Assembly (NCBI GenBank): GCA_019931245.1
Contig: JAINDL010000154.1
Coordinates: forward strand, 1-35,804
Origin: Bryobacteraceae bacterium CoA2 C42
GTDB taxonomy: Bacteria > Acidobacteriota > Terriglobia > Bryobacterales > Bryobacteraceae
DNA: 35,804 bases
Direction: 5' to 3'
Shown in pieces: positions 22,850-29,898 of the stretch (within the stretch, counting starts at the first letter, position 1; each line of letters opens with the position of its first letter). Both the position numbers and the translations under genes were made by a program. Below the pieces are notes generated by a model that ran no database searches, had not been told where the DNA came from, and was given only the letters and a program-made list of their open reading frames with translations.

Positions 22850-24031
22850 TCATCGCACCAGGAAGGGCCAAGCCGGAATTAACTTGTATCCGTAACGAGA
22901 CACCGCCACGTAGAAAACAGCGGCTACCACCCCTGCCAGCGACGCCACAATCACCAACACCGAAGCCCATGGGAAGCTCTCCTCGTTCCGGCGCAACTCC
23001 AGCAGATAGCTGGCGAAAACCCCAATAAAGTAGAGAAAAACCATCGGCACCGAGAAGATCATCAGATTGAAAATATCGGGCGTGGGCGTCACCACCGCCG
23101 CCAGGATCACGATGATCAGAATCGCGTACCGCGAATTGGCCAGCAGGAACTTCGCCGTCGTAATCCGCAGAAAGGTCAGGAAGAACACCGCTACCGGCAT
23201 CTCGAAAACCAGACCAATCCCCAGAGAGACGTTGACGAACAGGTCGAAATAATCCACCAGGTTGATCGCCGGTTCGACGTTGATATCCTTGCCCATCCCC
23301 AGCAAAAACTCAAGACCGAACCGGAAGGCAACGAAGTAGGCGAACAAACCGCCCAACACGAAAAGACCGGCCGTGCAGAGAATAAACGGCGCCGCAAAAC
23401 GCCGCTCTTTCTTGTACAAACCCGGGGAAATAAATGCCCACACTTGGTAAAGAATCCAGGGCGAAGATAAAAAGGTGGCCGTCAGCAGCGGCACTTTCAT
23501 CCAGATGACGGTGAAAGCATCGGTCGGGCTTAACTGCTTCAACGTCGGAGGATAACCTAGCCGCGCCAGCGCCTCGGCCGCCGGGTCGGAAATCGCTTTC
23601 CAGATCTCGTTGGCAAACAGCATCGCCAGCAGAAACGCCACCGCTACCCCACCCAACGCCTTAATCAACCGGCTCCGCAGCTCCTCGAGGTGCTCAAGAA
23701 AGCTCATCCGCAGCATCCCATCATCCTCTTCGTCCTCTTCATCGGGCGGAGAGGACGGCGGCGGCGGCGAACCGCTCCCGGAGCTCACCGGCGCCAGCGG
23801 GGCCGCCGCCGGCGTTACCGGATTGTGGTCCACCTGCGAATAGGGATCGTCGTAGGTATAGCCGTCGTAGTAGTGCGAATCGTGGTCAGCGTCGGTCGTC
23901 TGCTCGTGCGAGACGTAGGTGCCCTCGGAAGCCGGCGCGGCTTCGGCCGCCGGCTCCGCCCCCGCCGTCTGCGGGGTATCCGGCGCAAGTTCCCTGTCGG
24001 GGCCGCGCCCCTGCTGCTCTTCCGATGACAT
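22850..24031 (-). CDS. tatC: Sec-independent protein translocase TatC with a long acidic N-terminal extension
   Basis: Receptor and core subunit of the twin-arginine translocase for folded proteins. The six-helix TatC core runs from about residue 108 (MSFLEHLEELRSRLIKA, the conserved signal-binding N-terminus) to the end, including SPWILYQVWAFISPGLYKKE, FGLEFLL and AAVVTPTPDIFNLMIFSVPM. A 105-residue extension precedes it: low complexity, Asp/Glu/Pro/Ser-rich, with a Tyr-rich patch SHYYDGYTYDDPYSQ (about 52-66) and an acidic PDEEDEEDD run. The ATG at 24031 lies 16 bp after tatA, and no better start sits nearer the core, so the extension is probably real. At least two Tat-like substrates are encoded in the window. 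Confidence 0.95.
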   Translation of the reverse strand: MSSEEQQGRGPDRELAPDTPQTAGAEPAAEAAPASEGTYVSHEQTTDADHDSHYYDGYTYDDPYSQVDHNPVTPAAAPLAPVSSGSGSPPPPSSPPDEEDEEDDGMLRMSFLEHLEELRSRLIKALGGVAVAFLLAMLFANEIWKAISDPAAEALARLGYPPTLKQLSPTDAFTVIWMKVPLLTATFLSSPWILYQVWAFISPGLYKKERRFAAPFILCTAGLFVLGGLFAYFVAFRFGLEFLLGMGKDINVEPAINLVDYFDLFVNVSLGIGLVFEMPVAVFFLTFLRITTAKFLLANSRYAILIIVILAAVVTPTPDIFNLMIFSVPMVFLYFIGVFASYLLELRRNEESFPWASVLVIVASLAGVVAAVFYVAVSRYGYKLIPAWPFLVR

Positions 24032-24047
24032 AAAGTACGGTTTTAAG

Positions 24048-24518
24048 TTAGCTAGCCACTGAGTTCTGCGATACGGTGCCCTCGGCGGCCTTTACCACCA
24101 GCGGGGTCTCCGTGGCGGCTGCGGCGGCCGGTTCAGCCGGCGTCTCAACGACAGTGGTCTGTTCAGCGCCCTGAGGTGCGGATGCGCTTACCGTGGATGA
24201 AGAGGTTGCGGTGGATTCCGACAATTGCGGGGTCGATTCCCCGTAATCGTAATAAGAGGTGTCGTCGTAGTTCGTGATTTCGTTCTGGAACTCACGCGTT
24301 ACATCCCGGAGCTCGTTGAGCTCCTTCATCGATCCGTTATCCCGCTCCAAGGAGTTCATTTCACGCTCAAACGTCGAACGCAATTCCGTCGATGCCCGCC
24401 GGAATTCGCCCATCGCTCTCGCCACGGTCCTGCCCAGCTCCGGTAACTTTTTAGGACCGAAAACCAGCAGGGCCAGAATGAAGATCAGGATCATCTCCTG
24501 AGTGCCGAGCGAGCCCAT
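24048..24518 (-). CDS. Sec-independent protein translocase TatA/TatB with a Tyr-containing acidic tail
   Basis: A 156-residue TatA/TatB-family protein. The N-terminal membrane helix GTQEMILIFILALLVFGPKK and amphipathic helix LPELGRTVARAMGEFRRAST are diagnostic (FGPKKLPELGR). A charged helix of about 50 residues follows, then NYDDTSYYDYGE (about 82-93) and a Ser/Thr/Ala/Glu tail. It is longer than typical TatA and nearer TatB in size; which role it plays is undecided. A strong Shine-Dalgarno, AAAGGAGG (24531-24538), lies 12 bases from the ATG. It is followed by tatC after 16 bp. Confidence 0.92.
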   Translation of the reverse strand: MGSLGTQEMILIFILALLVFGPKKLPELGRTVARAMGEFRRASTELRSTFEREMNSLERDNGSMKELNELRDVTREFQNEITNYDDTSYYDYGESTPQLSESTATSSSTVSASAPQGAEQTTVVETPAEPAAAAATETPLVVKAAEGTVSQNSVAS

Positions 24519-24584
24519 CGATTGGTGTTACCTCCTTTGCAGAATGAGAATTCTGCTCCAATATAGCACACGGTCCCCAGGACG

Positions 24585-24612
24585 CCCGGCGCGGCCGCCC
24601 CGCCGCGCCGGG
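24585..24612 (-). terminator. GC-rich hairpin after the SDR gene
   Basis: CCCGGCGCGGC (24585-24595) and GCCGCGCCGGG (24602-24612) form a perfect 11-bp stem with a 6-nt loop. It starts 8 bp beyond the SDR stop codon, between that gene and the tatA promoter region. There is no T tract on the minus strand. It probably terminates or insulates the SDR transcript. Confidence 0.55.
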
Positions 24613-24619
24613 CCCGCTT

Positions 24620-25396
24620 TTACTGGTTCACGCCGCTCGCCAGGAAGCCCCCGTCCACCGCAATGCACTGGCCCGTAATGTAGCTCGCCGCCTCGGAAGC
24701 CAGCAGCAGCGCCGCCCCCAGCAACTCCTGCCGCTGCCCGAACCGCTTCATCGGCGTCCGCAGCAGAAACTCCTTGCCGCGCTCGGTGCCGTCCAGCAGC
24801 GCCGCGTTCAACTCCGTCCGGAACACCCCAGGCGCAATCGCGTTCACGTTGATGCCCTCTTTGGCCCACTCCACGGCCAACTGCCGCGTCATCTGCAGCA
24901 CGGCGGCCTTCGACGTCGCATAAGCGGTCACCTCGAGCAGCCCGACAAAGGAGCTGAGCGAAGCGATATTGATCACCCGCCCCGCTCCGTGCGCCTTCAG
25001 CGGCTCATAGAAACTCTGGCAGGCCCGCAGCGTACCCGTCACATTGACGTCCATCAGCCGGTTCCACTCGGCCTCCTCCACCGCCACGGTCTTTTTCCGG
25101 AACGTCATCCCGGCCACGTTCAGCAGAATGTCCACCCGCCCAAACCGCGCCAGCACCGCGTCCCGCAGCGCGTCAATCGACTCCCGCTTCTGCACATCGC
25201 AAACCTGCCGCAGCGTCAGCCCGCCCAGGGCCTCAATCTCGGCGCAAACCGCGTTCAGTTCGGCCTCCCGCCGCCCGGTCGGCACCACCGTCGCCCCGGC
25301 TTCGGCCAAACCCACCGCCAGCACCGCGCCGATACCCGACGTCCCGCCCATGACGACCGCCACGCGGCCCGTTAAATCCATGAAATTCTTTGCCAT
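24620..25396 (-). CDS. SDR-family NAD(P)-dependent oxidoreductase
   Basis: A classical short-chain dehydrogenase of 258 residues. The cofactor motif VVMGGTSGIGAVLAVGLAEA (about 14-33), LNVAGMTF (the NAG variant), NIASLSSFVG (catalytic Ser), YATSKAAV (YxxxK) and APGVFRTEL follow the family order. It resembles gluconate 5-dehydrogenase/KduD-type sugar-acid enzymes and 3-oxoacyl-ACP reductases; the two cannot be told apart here. Soluble, cytoplasmic. It diverges from the plus-strand run that starts at 25515 and is followed by a hairpin. Confidence 0.9.
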   Translation of the reverse strand: MAKNFMDLTGRVAVVMGGTSGIGAVLAVGLAEAGATVVPTGRREAELNAVCAEIEALGGLTLRQVCDVQKRESIDALRDAVLARFGRVDILLNVAGMTFRKKTVAVEEAEWNRLMDVNVTGTLRACQSFYEPLKAHGAGRVINIASLSSFVGLLEVTAYATSKAAVLQMTRQLAVEWAKEGINVNAIAPGVFRTELNAALLDGTERGKEFLLRTPMKRFGQRQELLGAALLLASEAASYITGQCIAVDGGFLASGVNQ

Positions 25397-25514
25397 AACT
25401 CATCCAGCAGTATAACCCCGGCCAGCCCCACACCCCCAGCCCGTCCTCTCTCCGCCGGCGGAACCCGAGTAAGAGAAGGGTTAAAGGTTGGTTCGGAAGG
25501 GACGATACATTGTT

Positions 25515-25979
25515 ATGTTTACTTCCCGAAGAAAGATGTTGTTACTATTTCCCGCGGCCGCGCCCGTGTTGGCCGCCGCCGTGCGGGGCGACGATGTCCG
25601 ATACGTAGGCGGAACAATTACTGAGATACCCCAGAACACCGAAGGCTCCCTGATGATTGATCAGCGCGTCGGCCTGAAGTTTCAAAGTAAGAAGGGTACG
25701 TTTGATGTCCCCTTCGATCGCGTCTCTTCGCTCGAATATGGCCAGAAGGCGGGCCGGCGCATCGGCGTCGCCATCATGATCAACCCCCTCTTTCTTCTCT
25801 CCAAAAAGCGGAAGCACTTTCTGACCATTGGTTATAAGGACAGCACGAACCTGCAGCAGGGAGTAGTCCTCGAATTAGCCAAGGAGCTGCCCTCTAAGGT
25901 AATTACCATTATCGAAGCACGCTCCGGCGTCAAATGCGAATACGAGTCCGAAGAGGCCAAGAAACACCTCCATGGTTGA
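25515..25979 (+). CDS. Exported protein of unknown function
   Basis: A 154-residue protein with an N-terminal signal (MFTSRRKMLLLFPAAAPVLA). The mature part begins DDVRYVGGTITEIPQNTEGS and has strands followed by FDVPFDRVSSLEYGQKAGRR, a hydrophobic IGVAIMINPLFLLSKKRKHF, and a C-terminal LAKELPSKVITIIEARSG. The pattern resembles the small bacterial proteins that read 'Y.GGT...l......g.l......l.f', which look like beta-barrel or PH-like domains. No family was recognised. The start at 25515 puts the signal at the front. Its 3' end overlaps the next gene by 8 bp, so the two are coupled. Confidence 0.65.
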   Translation: MFTSRRKMLLLFPAAAPVLAAAVRGDDVRYVGGTITEIPQNTEGSLMIDQRVGLKFQSKKGTFDVPFDRVSSLEYGQKAGRRIGVAIMINPLFLLSKKRKHFLTIGYKDSTNLQQGVVLELAKELPSKVITIIEARSGVKCEYESEEAKKHLHG

Positions 25980-26517
25980 GTTTCTTCTCGGGGCATGGTT
26001 CCTGCAGGCCGTTACCGGAACGGAAAGGCCTGCCGTCTGTGTGGAAAAAATCCGGGGCGAGGCGGTCCTTGGCGCTTTGGCCGAGGACGCTCTCGCCGCC
26101 GCTCTGTTGAGCACCCGGCGCGTCCGCCTCACCGAGAACTGCCAAAAGGCCGAGTACGTCCTCAAAGGGACCATTGTCGAGCGAACCGACTTGCGGTCGC
26201 GCAGCGAAGGCGAAGCCACCGGCATTGCCGCCGCAGGCGGATCCTACAACGCCGCCGGCGGCGGATTCGGCGCCATGGCCGCCGCGGGTCAGGAGGCGCT
26301 CGCCACCACCGAAACCAAACGCTCCGTCACCCTCATCGTCAAGCTCGTCCGCGCGGACGGCGAAATCCCGTTCGCCGGCACCCAGGACAGCGCGCCTTCA
26401 AAGAACCGCTCCGCCGTCAGCGAGGCCGCCGACCGACTCGCCCGCGAGATCGTCCGCGAACTCTTTCCGGCCCCGCCGCCCATTTCCCCGGAGGGCCGCT
26501 ACCAGAAGATCCAGTGA
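25972..26517 (+). CDS. Exported protein of unknown function, CsgG-like pattern
   Basis: A 181-residue protein that starts with a hydrophobic stretch (MVEFLLGAWFLQAVTG), probably a signal peptide. The sequence EDALAAALLSTRRVRLTENC, then AEYVLKGTIVER, a Gly/Ala-rich loop, and TKRSVTLIVKLVRADGEIPF resembles the layout of CsgG-like or lipoprotein components, in which a 'l...L......l.......A.yvl.G.v' block precedes strands. The similarity is weak and no function is assigned. It is translationally coupled to the upstream gene and lies 35 bp before the Gfo/Idh/MocA gene. Confidence 0.6.
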   Translation: MVEFLLGAWFLQAVTGTERPAVCVEKIRGEAVLGALAEDALAAALLSTRRVRLTENCQKAEYVLKGTIVERTDLRSRSEGEATGIAAAGGSYNAAGGGFGAMAAAGQEALATTETKRSVTLIVKLVRADGEIPFAGTQDSAPSKNRSAVSEAADRLAREIVRELFPAPPPISPEGRYQKIQ

Positions 26518-26552
26518 ACCGGTGGCCGAATGGCGGGTATATCCTGGTATCT

Positions 26553-27818
26553 ATGGAACAGAACCCCCGCCGCGACTTCCTGAAGTCCGGAGCCCTCCTT
26601 CTCGGCGCCCCCGCCGTCCTCTCCGCCATGCAAGGCTCGAAGGCCATCAAAGTCGGCCTCGTCGGTTGCGGCGGACGCGGCACCGGCGCCGCCGCGCAGG
26701 CGCTCAAAGCCGACGACTTTGCCAATCTCACCGCGGTGGCCGACGTGTTCCAGGACCGCATCGATGACTCGCTCGAACGCCTCAAGAAAATCCACGGCGA
26801 AAAGGTGCAGGTCGAAACGGCCAATATGTTCGTCGGCCTCGACGCCTACGAAAAGCTCATCAACTCCGACGTCGACGTCGTCCTCCTCGCCACCCCCCCC
26901 GGCTTCCGCCCCGCCCAGCTCCGCTACGCCATCGAAAAAGGCAAACACGTCTTCTGCGAAAAGCCCATGGCCGTGGACGTCCCCGGCATCCGCCACGTCA
27001 TGGAAACCTCGAAGATGGCCAAGGAGAAGAATCTCTCCCTCGTCGCCGGCTTCTGCTGGCGCTACTCCAACTACATCGTCGAAACCTTCAACCAGATCAA
27101 GAGCGGCGCCATCGGCGACATCGTCGCCTACTACGGCACCTACTACACCAACCCCGTTAAACCCATGCCCCCGGCCGACACCCGCCCCGCCGGCATGTCC
27201 GACGTCGAATGGCAGATCCGCAACTGGTACAACTTCCAGTGGCTCTGCGGCGATTCGCTCGTCGAACAGGCCATCCACACCGTCGACAAAGTCGCCTGGG
27301 CCTTCAACGATCAGCCCCCCGTCTCCTGCGTCGCCACCGGCGGCCGCCAGATTCCCGCCGAAGCCGGCAACATCTACGACCACTTCTCGGTCAACTACCT
27401 CTATCCCAACAATGTCCGCGCCTTCGTCTCCAACCGCCAGATGGAGGGCTGCTACAACGAAAACGCCGACTACATCATGGGCACCAAAGGCCAGGCCATC
27501 ATCGGCCGCGGGCCCAACCCCCGCATCGTCGGCGCCAACCCCTGGACCTTCTCCGGCCAGAAGTATGACATGTATCAGAAGGAGCACGACGACCTGTTCG
27601 CCGGCATCCGCAAAGGCGCGCCGCTCAACGACGGCGAACGCATGTGCACCTCCACCCTCCTCGGCATCATGGGCCGCATGGCCGCCTACACCGGCCAGCA
27701 GATCACCTGGGACCAGGTCATGAACTCCCAGCACCGCATCTTCCCCGACAAGGTCGAATGGGGCGGCACCGTCCAGAACGAACCCATGCCGCTGCCCGGC
27801 CGCACCAAGTTCGTCTAA
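26553..27818 (+). CDS. Tat-exported Gfo/Idh/MocA-family oxidoreductase
   Basis: A 421-residue NAD(P)-dependent sugar-type oxidoreductase. The N-terminus MEQNPRRDFLKSGALLLGAP is a twin-arginine signal (RRDFLK). The Rossmann motif is VGLVGCGGRGTGAAAQAL (about 36-53), and the EKP motif (HVFCEKPMAVDVPG, about 130) is the family's cofactor/substrate lysine. Later blocks NWYNFQWLCGDSLVEQAIHT and GTKGQAIIGRGP match the exported 'GFO_IDH_MocA, TAT-signal' type seen in Acidobacteriota and Planctomycetes. The start at 26553 places the Tat signal first; the longer open frame upstream overlaps the preceding gene in another frame. The stop overlaps the next ATG by one base. Confidence 0.9.
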   Translation: MEQNPRRDFLKSGALLLGAPAVLSAMQGSKAIKVGLVGCGGRGTGAAAQALKADDFANLTAVADVFQDRIDDSLERLKKIHGEKVQVETANMFVGLDAYEKLINSDVDVVLLATPPGFRPAQLRYAIEKGKHVFCEKPMAVDVPGIRHVMETSKMAKEKNLSLVAGFCWRYSNYIVETFNQIKSGAIGDIVAYYGTYYTNPVKPMPPADTRPAGMSDVEWQIRNWYNFQWLCGDSLVEQAIHTVDKVAWAFNDQPPVSCVATGGRQIPAEAGNIYDHFSVNYLYPNNVRAFVSNRQMEGCYNENADYIMGTKGQAIIGRGPNPRIVGANPWTFSGQKYDMYQKEHDDLFAGIRKGAPLNDGERMCTSTLLGIMGRMAAYTGQQITWDQVMNSQHRIFPDKVEWGGTVQNEPMPLPGRTKFV

Positions 27819-29038
27819 TGCGCCTCGCTCTCTTCCTCTTCCCGCTCCTGGCTGCGGCCCAAACGCCCGAATTCGGCCAGGTGCTCGAACAACAATGCCT
27901 CTCCTGCCACGGAGCCGAACGCGGCCTGTCCGGCCTCCGGCTCCACACCCGCGCCGCCGCCCTCAAAGGCGGCACGCGCGGCCCGGCCCTCGTCCCCGGC
28001 GATCCCGCCAAGTCGCTGCTGTACACCACCACCGAACTCACCCCCGGCACCGCCCTCGCCATGCCGCCGGGCGGCCAGCAGATTCCCGCCGGCCAGCGCG
28101 CCATCCTGAAAGCCTGGATCGCCGCCGGCGCCCCCTGGCCCGAAACCCTCACCCTGAAACTCCCGCAACCCAAGGTTAAGGACGATCAGGCCCTCGTCTC
28201 CCGCCTCCACCCGAAAATGGAGCAGGCCACCGAACTCAAGCCCTACCGCCGCACCATCCCCAACTCCACCGTCGAGTTTGAAATGGTGCCCGTCCCCGGC
28301 AACGGGAAGGTAGCGCCCTTCTGGATGGCGGCCCGCGAAGTCACCTGGGACGAGTACCGGCTCTTCATGTTCCAGAACCTAGCCAACGAAGCCCGCGGCG
28401 CGGACCCCGTTGTCGATGCCATCTCGCGCCCCACCAAGCCCTACGTCGAAATGTCGTTCGGCATGGGCATCAACGGCTTCCCGGCCATCTCGATGACCCA
28501 GCACGCCGCCAACAAGTACGCCCAGTGGCTCTCGGCCAAAACCGGCCAGTTCTACCGCCTGCCCACCGAAGCCGAATGGGAGTACGCCTGCCGCCTCGGC
28601 GAAACCGAAGCGACCCCCATCAACGAACGCTCCTGGTACACCGACAACGCCCCCGAAAAGTACGAACCGGTCGGCAAAAAGAAGCCCAACAAGCTCGGCA
28701 TCTACGACATGCTCGGCAACGTCGCCGAATGGACCCTCGACCAGTACGACGAAAAAGCCTACGGCAAGCCGCTGCCGCCCGAAGGCTACATCCCTTCCAC
28801 CAAGCCCTACCCGCACGTGGCCAAAGGTGGCGCCTGGTCCGACCCGGCCGAAAAGCTCGCCTGCGCAGAGCGCATCTGGTCGAGCCCCCAGTGGAAGATG
28901 CAGGATCCGCAGCTGCCCAAGTCCATCTGGTATCTCACCGACGCGCAGTTTCTCGGCTTCCGCCTCGTCCGTCCGTTGAAGGTGCCCAGTGCTGCGCAGA
29001 TGTTTCGTTATTGGAATAACGGCGTCGAGCGCGAGTAG
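27818..29038 (+). CDS. Cytochrome c (PSCyt1-type) / FGE-like (SUMF1) fusion protein, exported
   Basis: A 406-residue protein with a signal peptide (MRLALFLFPLLAAAQT). Residues about 16-115 form a planctomycete-type cytochrome c domain with the haem motif CLSCH (C27-L-S-C30-H31), followed by LRLHTRAAALKGG and LAMPPGGQQIPAGQRA. Residues about 150-395 form a formylglycine-generating-enzyme/SUMF1-like domain (RLPTEAEWEYACRLGETEAT, YDMLGNVAEWTLDQYD, VAKGGAWSD, FLGFRLVRPL). The position that holds the redox cysteine pair in true FGE has only one Cys (LACAERIW), so sulfatase activation is unlikely; a binding role is more likely. It overlaps both neighbours, by 1 and 50 bp, so it belongs to the operon. 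Confidence 0.88.
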   Translation: MRLALFLFPLLAAAQTPEFGQVLEQQCLSCHGAERGLSGLRLHTRAAALKGGTRGPALVPGDPAKSLLYTTTELTPGTALAMPPGGQQIPAGQRAILKAWIAAGAPWPETLTLKLPQPKVKDDQALVSRLHPKMEQATELKPYRRTIPNSTVEFEMVPVPGNGKVAPFWMAAREVTWDEYRLFMFQNLANEARGADPVVDAISRPTKPYVEMSFGMGINGFPAISMTQHAANKYAQWLSAKTGQFYRLPTEAEWEYACRLGETEATPINERSWYTDNAPEKYEPVGKKKPNKLGIYDMLGNVAEWTLDQYDEKAYGKPLPPEGYIPSTKPYPHVAKGGAWSDPAEKLACAERIWSSPQWKMQDPQLPKSIWYLTDAQFLGFRLVRPLKVPSAAQMFRYWNNGVERE

Positions 29039-29864
29039 CGCCGACCCGGCGCTCGAGCGCTTTGAAGCGGTGGAGCCGCACCTCGGCACCCTCGTCGGCA
29101 TCACGGCCTACGCCCGGAATGTCGACGAGGCCCGCGCCGCCTTCCGCCGCGCCTACGCACGGATTGCCGCCCTGAACGCCATCCTGTCGGACTATCTCCC
29201 CCACTCCGAACTCAACCAGCTCTCCACCACCCCCCGCCAAATCTCCCCCGAACTCGCCCTCGTCCTCCGCACCGCCCAGCAGGTCGCCCAGCGAACCCAA
29301 GGCGCCTTCGACGTTACCGCCGGCGCGCTGATCCGCCATTGGCGGCAGACCAAGACCTTCCCGCCCGCTAACCTGCCCTCTGGCTACCAGCATCTTCACC
29401 TCAAAGGCAACACGGCCTGGCTGGACGATCCCGGCATCCGTCTCGATGTCGGCGGCCTCGGCAAGGGCTACATCGCCGATGAAGCGCTCCGCGCGCTCGG
29501 CCTCCCTCGCGCCCTCATCGCCATCAGCGGCGACATCGTCTGCGGCGCCCCGCCACCCGGCGAGCGCGGCTGGCGCGTCCAGGCCGCCGGCCGCGTCTTC
29601 ACTCTCCAGCACGCCGCCGTCTCCACCGCCGGCGACGCCGAGCAGTACACCGTCCTCGACGGCCAACGCTACTCCCACATCCTCGATCCCCGCACCCGCC
29701 GTCCCCTGTCGACGCCCCGCCAAGTCACGGTCATCGCCCCCACCGGCCTCATCGCCGACGCCCTCGATACCGCCATCTGCGTCACGGGCGACCCCAGCCT
29801 CACCCGCCACTACCGAAAAGCCCGCGCTTTCCTCATCCGTCATCAGGAATTCAACCAATTCTGA
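28989..29864 (+). CDS. apbE: FAD:protein FMN transferase (ApbE)
   Basis: Transfers FMN from FAD to Thr/Ser of periplasmic redox proteins. The 291-residue protein starts with GTG at 28989 and has a leader-like N-terminus (MLRRCFVIGITASSASSADP). ApbE landmarks: MGT-like PHLGTLVGITAY, LSDYLPHSELNQLS, GAFDVTAGAL, IRLDVGGLGKGYIADEAL (FAD site), ALIAISGDIV, and HILDPRTRRPL with the metal-binding SxxxDALDTAIC region (LIADALDTAICV). It overlaps the cytochrome/FGE-like gene by 50 bp. No obvious flavinylated target (such as an FMN-bind domain) is encoded beside it. Confidence 0.9.
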   Translation: MLRRCFVIGITASSASSADPALERFEAVEPHLGTLVGITAYARNVDEARAAFRRAYARIAALNAILSDYLPHSELNQLSTTPRQISPELALVLRTAQQVAQRTQGAFDVTAGALIRHWRQTKTFPPANLPSGYQHLHLKGNTAWLDDPGIRLDVGGLGKGYIADEALRALGLPRALIAISGDIVCGAPPPGERGWRVQAAGRVFTLQHAAVSTAGDAEQYTVLDGQRYSHILDPRTRRPLSTPRQVTVIAPTGLIADALDTAICVTGDPSLTRHYRKARAFLIRHQEFNQF

Positions 29865-29898
29865 TCCTTCCTTAACCTTCGACCGCTATCGTCAGCGA

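Noticed and set aside
26499-27734. A 411-codon minus-strand open frame opposite the Gfo/Idh/MocA gene
   Set aside because: Same mirror-image composition; the plus-strand gene has a signal, Rossmann and EKP motif.
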